Below, piece after piece: positions 53,501 through 61,557 of a stretch of DNA of 64,000 nucleotides (position 1 is its first letter; every line of letters begins with the position of its first letter). Both the position numbers and the translations under genes were made by a program. The notes below the pieces were generated by a model that did no database searches, had not been told where the DNA came from, and saw only the letters and a program-made list of their open reading frames with translations. The DNA is from JACKBK01 sp963707275 (lineage in GTDB: Bacteria; Chloroflexota; Anaerolineae; JAAEKA01). The stretch spans positions 1-64,000 of the forward strand of contig CAVPPH010000002.1 of the NCBI GenBank assembly GCA_963707275.1, given 5' to 3'.

Positions 53501-54505
53501 CCGCTGCTTCAGGTCGGCGCGATGATGACCGACACACACAACATTCTTTCCGGCAACGGGATGGATGGCTTGCATCTGGAGACGCAGAACTCGCAAGTCA
53601 CGGGCAACTACATCGGTGTGGACGTCAACGCGACGACACCGATTCCCAACCTGGGCGACGGCGTTGTGGTTGACGACGGAGTTGGCAACAGCGTCGAGAG
53701 CAATCTGGTGTCGGGCAACGGCGGCAACGGCGTGTTCATCAGCGACGATTCGGCTGACACGGCGGTTACTGGTAACTTCATCGGAACCGATGTCTGGCTG
53801 GTGTCGCCGCTGGGCAACGGCGGCCACGGGGTCGCTATCGAAGGCCACGCGACCAACGTGGAAGCCAACGGGATTCTCTTCAACGGTGCCGCCGGCGTAG
53901 CTGTCATCGGTGATGGCGCGGTCAGCAACCTGATCGACGGCAACGTCATGTTCGGCAACATGCAACTGGGCATCGATCTGGGCGATGACGGCGTCACTGC
54001 CAACGATCCCGGCGACAGCGACGACGGACCCAACCACTTGCAAAATTACCCGCTGCTCACGTCGGTGAATCTGGGGCCGCTCAGCACGATCATCTCTGGC
54101 ACGTTGGACACGGTGCCGGGCGTTTATGAGGTAGCGGTGTACGGCAACGCAGCCTGTCACTCCAGCGAGCACGGCGAGGGCATGATCCCGCTGACCACGC
54201 TGAACGTGACCGTTGGCGCGGTGCCAGCGTCGTTCGAGGTAACGATTCCAGGAACCCTGACCAACCTGACGTTCGCGACGACGGCGACCGATGCTCAGGA
54301 CAACACGTCGGAGTTCTCCAAGTGTCTGGCGCTCGCCTGTGATGTCAACCATGACTTCGCGATCAACATGGCCGACGTGCAATCGGTGGCCGGCGCCTGG
54401 GGACAGATCCCCGCGCCGCCAGCCTATGATCTGGTGCAGGACGGCGTGATCGATGTGCTGGACATCATCGCCGCTACTGAGTGTTGGCTGTACGCGGCGG
54501 AGTAG
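50577..54505 (+). CDS. Giant secreted CSLREA beta-helix protein with dockerin-like C-terminus, frameshifted
   Basis: About 1309 residues. A signal peptide (WVLLTLLLAGLLCVGLALAA) precedes a CSLREA-type domain (FVVNSTLDTADAIPGNGLCD, CTLRAAIEESNVV). A long right-handed beta-helix follows, with many turns of the form NxIGGN/NYIGTNASG (for example NRIAGNYIGTNASGVVDLGN, VIGNVIGMNILGDKPLPNGA). A beta domain and a second CSLREA segment (NLAHCSLREAINAANANPGM) lead to a second beta-helix. The C-terminus, DVNHDFAINMADVQSVAGAW and DGVIDVLDIIAATECW, looks like two dockerin-type calcium loops. Frame changes near 53060 and 53122. The ATG has GAGGAGG upstream. Probably a surface adhesin or polysaccharide-binding/lyase-like protein. 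Confidence 0.8.
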
Positions 54506-54600
54506 CTTGTAGGGCCAGCCTGGCTGGCAATCTCCATCGCGCGGCCCGGCAGGCCGATCCTCAATCGAGCCCTGAGAGCCGGACCGTCGTTAGTTTGCAG

Positions 54601-54630
54601 AAGCATCCCCGGACAACTCCGGGGATGCTT
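54601..54630. terminator. Intrinsic terminator
   Basis: A perfect 13-base stem, AAGCATCCCCGGA with its complement, loop CAAC, followed by TTTCCTGTT. It ends the beta-helix protein transcript. Just upstream, 54509-54600 holds a degenerate GC-rich stretch with no gene. Confidence 0.85.
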
Positions 54631-54760
54631 TCCTGTTCGCTGAAAACTCACGAAACATGATCTACATCCTTGACTGGCCCCGTTGCTTCCGCTACACTGA
54701 GCTAGTTGGCAACTGCTTTTTGGCAACGAGGCCAGCCAGCTCACCAGACAAGGAGGCAGC

Positions 54761-55970
54761 ATGGCAAAGACGATTGTTTTGGCCGGCGCGCTGGATACCA
54801 AGAGCGCCGACTATCTGTTCGTCAAAGAACTGATCGAGGCCCGCGGGCATCGGACGGTGATCGTCGACTTTGGTATCCTCGGCGATCCGGCATTCTCACC
54901 CGATATCTCCAACGACCAGGTTGCCCGCGCCGGCGGCAGCAGCATCGCTGATCTGCGCGCCGCCAGGGACAAGACCGAAGCGATGCGGGTCATGACGGCC
55001 GGCTTGCAGGCGGTCGTGCAGCAGCTACACGAGGAGGGGCGGCTGGATGGCATCCTGGCCATGGCGGGCAGCGGCGGGACGGCCATCGCCACTGCGGCCA
55101 TGCGCGCGCTGCCGGTCGGCGTGTCCAAGCTGATGGTCTCCACCGTCGCGGCGGGAGACGTCGCGCCTTACGTCGGCACCGTTGACATCACCATGATGCC
55201 GTCGGTGGTGGATGTGTCGGGGCTGAACCGGCTCAGCCGGCGCATCTACGCCAACGCGGCGGGCGCGATCTGCGGCATGGTGGAAGCGGAAGCGCCGGCG
55301 GCCGCTGCCGACAGGCCGCTGATCGCCGCCAGCATGTTCGGCAACACCACCGCAGCCGTCAACCGCGCGCAGGCGACGCTGGAAGGGGCCGGCTACGAGG
55401 TGCTGGTCTTTCACGCCACGGGGACCGGCGGGCGCACCATGGAATCGCTGATCAGCGGCGGGTTTATCGCCGGCGTGCTGGACATCACTACCACCGAGAT
55501 CGCCGATCACGTCTGCGGCGGTGTGTTGTCGGCCGGGCCGGAGCGGATGCTGGCTGCGGCGCGCGCCCGCGTGCCCGCGGTGCTGGCGCCTGGCTGCGTC
55601 GACATGGCCAACTTCTGGGGCCGTGCCACCGTGCCGGATAAATACCAGAACCGCAATCTGTACGAGTGGAACCCCAACGTCACGCTGATGCGCACCGACG
55701 TCGACGAGAACCGGCAGATGGGCGAGATGATCGCCGCGGCCGCCAACGCGTCGACCGGGCCGGTGGCGATCCTGCTGCCGCTGCAAGGCGTGTCGCAACT
55801 GGACAGCCCCGGTGGCCAATTCTGGGACCCCGCGGCCGACGCGGCCTGCTACGACGCGATCAAGGCGCAACCTCAAGCCGGGCATTCCTGTCCACGAAAT
55901 CGACTGCAACATCAACGATCCGCAGTTCGCCGACAAGGCGACGGAGCTGTTGCGAAAGATGCTGGGCTGA
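54761..55970 (+). CDS. Tm-1-like ATP-binding protein (UPF0261), frameshifted once
   Basis: UPF0261 proteins bind ATP and form the N-terminal half of the tomato Tm-1 resistance protein; their bacterial role is unclear. It starts MAKTIVLAGALDTKSADYLF. AMAGSGGTAIATAAMRALPV is the glycine-rich nucleotide loop, then VSTVAAGDVAPYVGTVDITM, ASMFGNTTAAVNRAQATLEG, VFHATGTGGRTMESLISGGF, LAPGCVDMANFWGRATVPDK and LLPLQGVSQLDSPGGQFWDP, all typical. The last 35 residues (PVHEIDCNINDPQFADKATE) are in another frame from about 55870. About 403 residues. The ATG has AAGGAGG nine bases upstream. It precedes the PEP-hydrolase-like gene. Confidence 0.88.
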
Positions 55971-56005
55971 GCATAAGATCAATCACCCCCATCCTCCAAC
56001 TCCTA

Positions 56006-56073
56006 CTCGTACTCGTCCTCTTACTCGTACTCTTCCGGCATCAGAAGAGTACGAGTAAGAGGACGAGTACGAG
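56006..56073. repeat. Perfect 29-base inverted repeat
   Basis: The arm at 56006-56034 (units CTCGTACTCGTCCTCTTACT) is exactly complementary to 56045-56073, with a 10-base loop. It lies between the Tm-1-like and PEP-hydrolase-like genes, in the position of an attenuator or processing site. A relative with shorter perfect arms is at 57735-57809. Confidence 0.9.
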
Positions 56074-56104
56074 CGAGAGCAAGAGACCGAAAGGAACCCT
56101 CACC

Positions 56105-56939
56105 ATGCCATTCATTCCCCGTTCAGAACTCGCTGGCCAGGCTACGCGCACAGGTCGCTGCCGGCCGGCCGATCATCGGCGCCGGCGCCGGCACTGGCAT
56201 CTCGGCCAAGTTCGTCGAGGCCGGCGGCGTCGATATCATCATCATCTACAACTCGGGCCGCTACCGCATGGCCGGGCGCGGTTCGCTGGCCGGGCTGCTG
56301 CCCTACGGCGACGCCAACGCCATCGTCGTGGAGATGGCCAGCGAGGTGCTGCCGGTTGTCAAGAACACGCCGGTGCTGGCCGGCGTCTGCGGCACCGACC
56401 CCTTCCGGCTGATGCCGGTCTTCCTCAAGCAGATCAAGGAGATGGGTTTCGACGGCGTGCAGAACTTCCCCACCGTCGGGCTGTTCGACGGTACCTTCCG
56501 CGCTAATCTGGAGGAGACCGGCATGGGCTACGGCCTGGAGGTCGAGATGATCCGGCTGGCGCACGAAATGGATCTGCTGACCTGCCCCTACGTTTTCGAC
56601 GAGGAAGAGGCGATTGCCATGGCCGAAGCGGGCGCGGATGTGCTGGTGCCGCACATGGGGCTGACGACGAAGGGCTCGATCGGCGCGGCAACTGCGCTGA
56701 CGCTGGCGGAATCGGCGCGCCGCGTGCAGGCGATGCACGACGCGGCCAAGGCAGTCAATCCGGACATCCTGGTGCTTTGCCACGGCGGACCGATTGCGAT
56801 GCCTGAGGATGCCAAATTTATCTTCGAGCACACGACCGGCATCGCCGGCTTCTTTGGCGCCAGCAGCATGGAACGGTTGCCCGTTGAGACCGCGCTGACG
56901 CAGCAAGCGCGCGATTTCAAGTCGCTGGCGCTCACGTAG
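56105..56939 (+). CDS. Phosphoenolpyruvate hydrolase-like TIM-barrel protein, frameshifted once
   Basis: The second half of the Tm-1 architecture, a PEP mutase/hydrolase-like barrel. ATG at 56105 (MPFIPRSELAG) is joined by a frame change near 56130 to a continuous frame beginning GRPIIGAGAGTGISAKFVEA. Next are VDIIIIYNSGRYRMAGRGSL, AGLLPYGDANAIVVEMASEV, AGVCGTDPFRLMPVFLKQIK, MGFDGVQNFPTVGLFDGTFR and VLVPHMGLTTKGSIGAATAL. Ends RDFKSLALT. About 277 residues. Its enzymatic activity is unproven. It directly follows the Tm-1-like gene; in plants both are one polypeptide, so the two bacterial proteins probably act as a complex. Confidence 0.85.
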
Positions 56940-57064
56940 CCCGCCCACCGATTGAAATCGGTGTCAGGTACTCAAAGTATGCTGAAGCATATTGGAATCG
57001 TCGGTTCGGCAACCTGTTTCAACCTGTTTTGTCTGTCAGGCGATGATTTCAATCATTGCTCAGA

Positions 57065-57104
57065 CGCCGCATGGACGAGGTTCCGTTGTCGTCCCGTTGC
57101 GGCG
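57065..57104 (+). ncRNA. Candidate structured RNA element upstream of the glutaredoxin-like gene
   Basis: A two-part hairpin: CGCCGCA (57065-57071) pairs with TGCGGCG (57098-57104) and inside it GGACGA (57073-57078) pairs with TCGTCC (57089-57094). It is followed by an intrinsic terminator before the next gene. It could be a leader regulating the glutaredoxin-like gene or part of the upstream 3' end. The gap 56940-57279 holds no gene; two small palindromes lie at 56949-56962 and 56976-56989. Confidence 0.35.
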
Positions 57105-57151
57105 ATGTCACGTCGCTGACGTGGCCAACTGGCTGGCGCTCACCCGGAATC

Positions 57152-57193
57152 AAACAGCCACCGCTCAGTCGATGAGAGCAGTGGCTGTTTTTG
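57152..57193 (+). terminator. Intrinsic terminator
   Basis: AAACAGCCAC (57152-57161) pairs with GTGGCTGTTT, extended by an imperfect CGCTC/GAGAGC stem, and is followed by a T run. It stands 60-90 bases before the glutaredoxin-like gene. Confidence 0.75.
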
Positions 57194-57279
57194 CGATCAG
57201 ACAAGAAGTTGTGGCATATCAGGTATGAACGGCCGCCATAGACGCATCCTTGATGGATGACACTTCTCAGAAAGCTATC

Positions 57280-57711
57280 ATGACCGATCCAATCATCTTC
57301 TACGGCAGTTCGACCTGTCCCATGGTGCCGCCGGTGCGCCAGACGTTGCAGCGCGCCCGCGCGCCGTTTGAGTACATCAACATCTCGTTTGATGCGACCT
57401 CCCGCCATCGGGTTATGGAGATCAACAACGGCAACGCCAGCGTTCCGACTCTGGTCTTTCCCGACGGCAGCACATTGACCGAACCCTCGGACCAGGAGCT
57501 GCGCAGTAAGCTCAACGCGTTGGGCTACACGGTCGGCCCGGCGTCACTGCTGGAGAAAGTGTTAACGGCGTTGCAGTCCCCGCTGGTGCGCATGCTGGCA
57601 GTGGTCTTAATCGCGTCCGGCGCCGCGGGCCGTGACGTGTCGCTGGCGGCAGCCGGCGTCGCGCTTTTACTCGTCAGCCTGCTGGCGCAGCTTCTCAGCC
57701 GCCGGTTGTAA
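57280..57711 (+). CDS. Glutaredoxin-like protein with C-terminal membrane segments
   Basis: A 143-residue protein. Residues 1-75 have a glutaredoxin fold: DPIIFYGSSTCPMVPPVRQT with a single redox Cys (CPMV instead of CPxC), FEYINISFDATSRHRVMEIN and the cis-Pro motif ASVPTLVFPDGSTL. Residues 95-140 hold two hydrophobic helices (MLAVVLIASGAA, LAAAGVALLLVSLLAQLL), so the domain is tethered to the membrane. I start it at 57280 where family similarity begins; an ATG at 57250 is an alternative. One Cys suggests a monothiol activity. The target is unknown. Confidence 0.75.
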   Translation: MTDPIIFYGSSTCPMVPPVRQTLQRARAPFEYINISFDATSRHRVMEINNGNASVPTLVFPDGSTLTEPSDQELRSKLNALGYTVGPASLLEKVLTALQSPLVRMLAVVLIASGAAGRDVSLAAAGVALLLVSLLAQLLSRRL

Positions 57712-57734
57712 ACGCCACGCCCCTGGCTCCTCAT

Positions 57735-57809
57735 CTCGTACTCCTACTCTTACTCATTCTCTTACTCTTCCGGGTCTCAGCGCCGAACGAGGACGAGTAG
57801 GAGTACGAG
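57735..57809. repeat. Inverted repeat related to the 29-base element
   Basis: A 15-base perfect arm, CTCGTACTCCTACTC (57735-57749), matches 57795-57809. The centre contains further CTTACTC and ACGAG units. It lies between the glutaredoxin-like and toroid genes. Confidence 0.8.
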
Positions 57810-57815
57810 TACGAG

Positions 57816-58730
57816 CTACAGTCTGCCGAATGCGCGCAGTTGGCGCAGTGTCTTGACCGTCAGCACGCCTTTCCATGCTTGCTGCGCGGCCGGCCACGCC
57901 TCGTCATACAGTCCAAACCACGACCAGTTCGGCGCCCACGCACCATCTTCGCCCTGCTGCTGCATCAGATAGTCCAGGTTGGCAGGCAGCGCGTCGGCCA
58001 GCAGGCCGGCAAAGCGCGATTCAGGGGAACTGACCACAGTCAGCGGTTGCAGGCCGTATTCGGCCCACGCGCTCGCGTCGCGTGCCACGGTCGCTTCGAC
58101 CGCGGCTGACAGCAAGGGCAACATCCGCTCGCGCAGTGAGCCCGGCAACGCTTCAGTCTCAACCAGCCTGACGTAGCAGAGCAGGTCGTGCATCCCCGGC
58201 TGCGGGTTGGCCTCGAGGTGAGCTACCACTGCAGCGCCCAGTTCCGTCAGCAATTCCGACGGCACCAGCTCCGCGTATTCGTACAGGTAGCCGACGATCT
58301 CGGCCCGCGGATTTGCCAGGAAGCCATGCCAGCGCTGCGACAGCTCGTCGTCATAAGCCCACCAGGGTGCGTGCGGCGCGTCGTCCACGTTGGCCGGGAT
58401 GATCTGCCACGTCTGGATCGATGGGTCGTAGGTCGCCAGCAGGTAGGCGATGGCACGCTGCACCAACGGGTTGTCTGCGCCGGCCTTGACGTCGCGCAGG
58501 TGCTGCAAGCCCACTGTGGTGACGATGGCTGAGGAGTTGGCCAGTTGCAGGTCTGGTTCCAGACCGTGACCGAAGCCGCCGTCCGAGTTTTGATACGGAG
58601 TCAAGGCATCAAGAACGGCATCCACCGGCCCACTCTCGACGTGAAAGGCGTAGAGCGCCTGCTCCAGCGGCCGGCCGTGCTGGATGAGAAATGTCCGGGC
58701 CGCGGACACGGCATCTGCGGATAGGTTCAT
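57816..58730 (-). CDS. Alpha/alpha-toroid protein (prenyltransferase/squalene-cyclase-like repeats)
   Basis: A 304-residue mainly helical protein. ALTPYQNSDGGFGHGLEPDL and YLMQQQGEDGAWAPNWSWFG are QW/prenyltransferase-type repeats of the toroid fold. No DxDD or zinc-binding set is evident, so it may be a binding protein rather than an active cyclase. ATG at 58730 has GGAGA six bases upstream. An earlier open frame joins it to the small gene before it only because of a frame break. The function is unknown. Confidence 0.65.
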   Translation of the reverse strand: MNLSADAVSAARTFLIQHGRPLEQALYAFHVESGPVDAVLDALTPYQNSDGGFGHGLEPDLQLANSSAIVTTVGLQHLRDVKAGADNPLVQRAIAYLLATYDPSIQTWQIIPANVDDAPHAPWWAYDDELSQRWHGFLANPRAEIVGYLYEYAELVPSELLTELGAAVVAHLEANPQPGMHDLLCYVRLVETEALPGSLRERMLPLLSAAVEATVARDASAWAEYGLQPLTVVSSPESRFAGLLADALPANLDYLMQQQGEDGAWAPNWSWFGLYDEAWPAAQQAWKGVLTVKTLRQLRAFGRL

Positions 58731-58783
58731 CTTTCGCTCTCCTTCGGACAGGGAAGTCGTCCTGTCACCGAAACGCACCCGGC

Positions 58784-58994
58784 TCATGACCTGCGAACGG
58801 CGCCCTCGACCCTCAGTTCCAGCGGCTGATCGGGCGGCGTGTCGCCGTAGTCGGTGAGGTCTGTCAGTTGCAACGCGATTCGCAGCGGTGTGGCGTCGGG
58901 ATTGCGCGCCGATGTGCGCGACGAGGGCCTCGTCGGCCTGGATTCCAAAGGCTTTCAGCAGGCTGCGAATGTCTGAGCGACTTAAGTCGTCCAT
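58784..58994 (-). CDS. Hypothetical small protein, frameshifted
   Basis: Start MDDLSRSDIRSLLKAFGIQA at 58994. After residue 30 (AHIGA) the frame must change by one base, after which it continues ARNPDATPLRIALQLTDLTD and ends PLELRVEGAVRRS with a TGA at 58786-58784. The result is a coherent 70-residue protein. I do not recognise a family. It lies 54 bases before the toroid gene on the same strand and is probably co-transcribed. Confidence 0.55.
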
Positions 58995-59015
58995 GTGGTT
59001 ATTCCTTTCAATGCT

Positions 59016-59908
59016 CTAGCTGACAGGTGCCAGCAATTGTCGCTGACGCCGGCGTGTGGCGAATCCTTCTGCCGTGTAGATGGCCAGCGCGATCCAGATG
59101 ATGCCGAAGCCGATCAGCCGTGCGTGGGAAAATGCCTCGCCGTAGAGCAGCACGCCGATCAGGAACTGCAAGGTCGGCGCAAGGTATTGCAGCACGCCCA
59201 GCGTCGTCAGCGGCACCAGCCGCGCGCCCGCGGCGAACAGCAGCAGCGGCCCGGCGGTCACCACACCGGTCAGCGCCAGCAGCAGCGTCACCGTCCAGCT
59301 TTGCGTGGCAAAGGCCGACTCGCCCTGCCCGGCCAGCATAGCAGAAAAGCCGCGGCCGGCAGCGTCAGGATCATCATCTCGATGCTGAGGCCCTCCAGGG
59401 ACCCCAGCTTGGAGGTCTTGCGCAGCAGGCCGTAGATGCCAAAAGTCAGCGCCAGCGTGAACGAAATCCACAGCAGGCCGCCGGCGTTGACGATCAGGTA
59501 GAGCACGCCCAGCGTCGCCACCAGGATCGCTGCCAGTTGGCCGGCGCGCAGCCGCTCGTGCAGGATCACCGTGCCCAACAGGACGTTGATCAACGGGGTG
59601 ATGAAGTAGCCCAGGCTGGCCTCCACCAGGTGCCCGCTGTTGGCGGCCCAGATGTAGACCAGCCAGTTGACTGCCAGCAGCAGCGCGGTGACCAGTGATA
59701 TGCGAAACGCGGCCGGGTGGCGCAGCCCATCGCGTAGCCATCCCCAGTTTTTGCGCAGCGCCAGCAGCGCCACGCAGACCACCACCGACCAGAGGATGCG
59801 ATGCACCAAAATCTCGCCCGGCGACACCGTGGCCAGCGCCTTCCAGTAGATCGGCAGCAGGCCCCAGATGACATACGCGCCGCCGGCCATTAACGCGCCG
59901 CGTCTCAT
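59016..59908 (-). CDS. rarD: RarD-type EamA-family transporter, frameshifted once
   Basis: A ten-helix drug/metabolite-superfamily permease. It starts MRRGALMAGGAYVIWGLLPI at 59908; the RarD hallmark IYWKALATVSPGEILVHRIL follows, then VNWLVYIWAANSGHLVEASL and GYFITPLINVLLGTVILHER. After one frame change near 59340 the second repeat continues (GPLLLFAAGARLVPLTTLGV, QYLAPTLQFLIGVLLYGEAF). It ends TRRRQRQLLAPVS. About 297 residues. The start overlaps the stop of the GNAT gene by four bases, so both are co-translated. The substrate is unknown. Confidence 0.87.
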
Positions 59909-60792
59909 GAGCTGTCACCTGGCGCAGGTAAGTTGACCAGCGTGATGCGGTAGTCGCCGATGGCCCGGAATCCCAGCGCCTCGTATGCCCGGCGGGCCGG
60001 CGTGTTGGTTTCTTCGGTGAACAGAATTCCCGTGGAAACGCCTTCGGCTCGCGCTGTTTGTAGCGCAGCAGCAACCACCGCGCGGGCATACCCGTGGCTA
60101 CGCCGTTGCGGCGGCGTGAACACAGAGCCGATCTGCACAACCTCCGCTAGTTCGGCGTTGAAGTTACACATCGAGACAAGATTGCCGTCGCTGTCTTCCA
60201 ACACCCAGTGGCGTCTGGACTCTAACCCGTTCTGCGTGCTCTTGCGGGCCTGGGCGTGCAGGTCAGGCGTGTCTTCCTCGTGGAACAACTCGATGTTCAT
60301 TGCGGCCCGCCAGGCTGCTACTGTATCGACATCGCGGCGTTCGATTACCCGGCCGCGCACTGTGCCGTTCAACAGCGGAGCAGGCACGACGAGGTGATCC
60401 AGCGTCAGGCTGAACAGTATCTCGACCTCGTCAAACGCCGGTGTTATCGCCAGTGCGCGTATGGCGGCCCCTGTTTGGTCTGCCGGACCCAGCAGCCGCA
60501 CCAAGGGTCGTCCTGTGGCGCGGCGCAAAGCGTTCACAAGAACCGTGGCATCCTGCGGCGCCTGAAGGATGATATTGTCGTTCCAAAAGTGGCAGGCAAC
60601 ACCTGTTACCTTGCCGTTTTCCAACGCGGCGGCGTAGGTTCCCTGGCGACGTTGACCCTGGTCAGCCAGCCCGGCCGCGCGCATGTTGCTCAACAGGAAG
60701 AGCGAGGATTCCCTGTGCGGCAGCAGGAAGCGTTCCAGCAGCGGCTCATCGCCCGGCGTCAGTATGCGAATCTCTGGGTTGCGTGTATTCAT
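59905..60792 (-). CDS. GNAT-family N-acetyltransferase
   Basis: Intact 295-residue protein. The C-terminal half carries the acetyl-CoA site: IGSVFTPPQRRSHGYARAVV (motif A, with RRSHGYA in place of Q/R-x-x-G-x-G/A) and NTPARRAYEALGFRAIGDYR (motif B). The N-terminal half is a degenerate GNAT repeat (LERFLLPHRESSLFLLSNMR), the layout of double-GNAT enzymes. The start MNTRNPEIRILTPGDEPLLE at 60792 fits. The acceptor is unknown. It is coupled to rarD (ATGA overlap). Confidence 0.85.
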   Translation of the reverse strand: MNTRNPEIRILTPGDEPLLERFLLPHRESSLFLLSNMRAAGLADQGQRRQGTYAAALENGKVTGVACHFWNDNIILQAPQDATVLVNALRRATGRPLVRLLGPADQTGAAIRALAITPAFDEVEILFSLTLDHLVVPAPLLNGTVRGRVIERRDVDTVAAWRAAMNIELFHEEDTPDLHAQARKSTQNGLESRRHWVLEDSDGNLVSMCNFNAELAEVVQIGSVFTPPQRRSHGYARAVVAAALQTARAEGVSTGILFTEETNTPARRAYEALGFRAIGDYRITLVNLPAPGDSS

Positions 60793-60852
60793 TGGTCAGG
60801 TTCAATCGTCAAGGACTGGCACTCCTGGTTTGGCAGCAAATCAGGCGCCGCG

Positions 60853-61557
60853 TCAAGAGCGACTTTCGCGTGAATTCAAGACTGCCAGTCCTGCCGGACT
60901 CGCAGCCAGCCAGTCGCACACAGCGTGCAGATCGGGCAGCACCGCTGCGGCCAGCGACGCTACCTCCGGCGACGGCGGCCGCAGGTCGGGCACGATGATG
61001 CATGGGATGCCTGCGGCGACCGCAGCGCGGGCGCCTGCTTCCGAGTCCTCGAGGACGAGACAGCGGTCGGGCGTCACATTCAACAGGCTCGCGGCGCGCA
61101 GAAAGATGTCAGGCGCGGGCTTGCCGTTCTGCACCTCGTCGCCCGCCACTGTGGCAGTGAAGCCAGTTGACAGGCCCGCCGCCGTGAGCATTTTGTCAAT
61201 GTTGCGACGGTCGGACGAACTGGCGACTGCGCGCGCAATACCTTGCTCATCGAGGTAATCCAGCAGCGCCAGCAGGCCGGGTTTGAGGGGTGCGCCCTGC
61301 TGGTCGATCGCTTGCCAGTAGTACTCGCTGGTGCGCTGGTTGGTCTCGTCTAGCAGGAAATCGGCGCCGTACTCCTCGCGCAACACCTGGTTGGTGCGTT
61401 CCATGGTCTGGCCGACCGAACGCTGGAATATCTCCTCGGACGCTTGATATCCGAAATCAGCCATCGCGCGCGTCCAGGTGAGGAGTACTAACCGCTCGCT
61501 GTCGAACATCAGGCCGTCCATGTCAAAGATGACGGCGCTGGTTGATAATCGGGTCAC
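60853..61557 (-). CDS. HAD-family hydrolase, beta-phosphoglucomutase-like
   Basis: Intact, 234 residues. Motif I AVIFDMDGLMFDSERLVLL at residues 8-26 with the two catalytic Asp, motif II in IARAVASSSDRRNIDKML, motif III Lys in GKPAPDIFLRAASLLNV, motif IV LVLEDSEAGARAAVAAGIPC. This is the beta-phosphoglucomutase/sugar-phosphatase subgroup. The start is a GTG at 61557 overlapping the NuoEF stop (GTGA), so it is translated from the same message. The substrate is unknown. Confidence 0.88.
   Translation of the reverse strand: MTRLSTSAVIFDMDGLMFDSERLVLLTWTRAMADFGYQASEEIFQRSVGQTMERTNQVLREEYGADFLLDETNQRTSEYYWQAIDQQGAPLKPGLLALLDYLDEQGIARAVASSSDRRNIDKMLTAAGLSTGFTATVAGDEVQNGKPAPDIFLRAASLLNVTPDRCLVLEDSEAGARAAVAAGIPCIIVPDLRPPSPEVASLAAAVLPDLHAVCDWLAASPAGLAVLNSRESRS

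Noticed and set aside
53102..54382. A 426-codon frame antisense to the beta-helix gene
   Set aside because: Repeated sense codons give a repetitive antisense frame; the sense strand has the NxIG repeat and the dockerin-like end.
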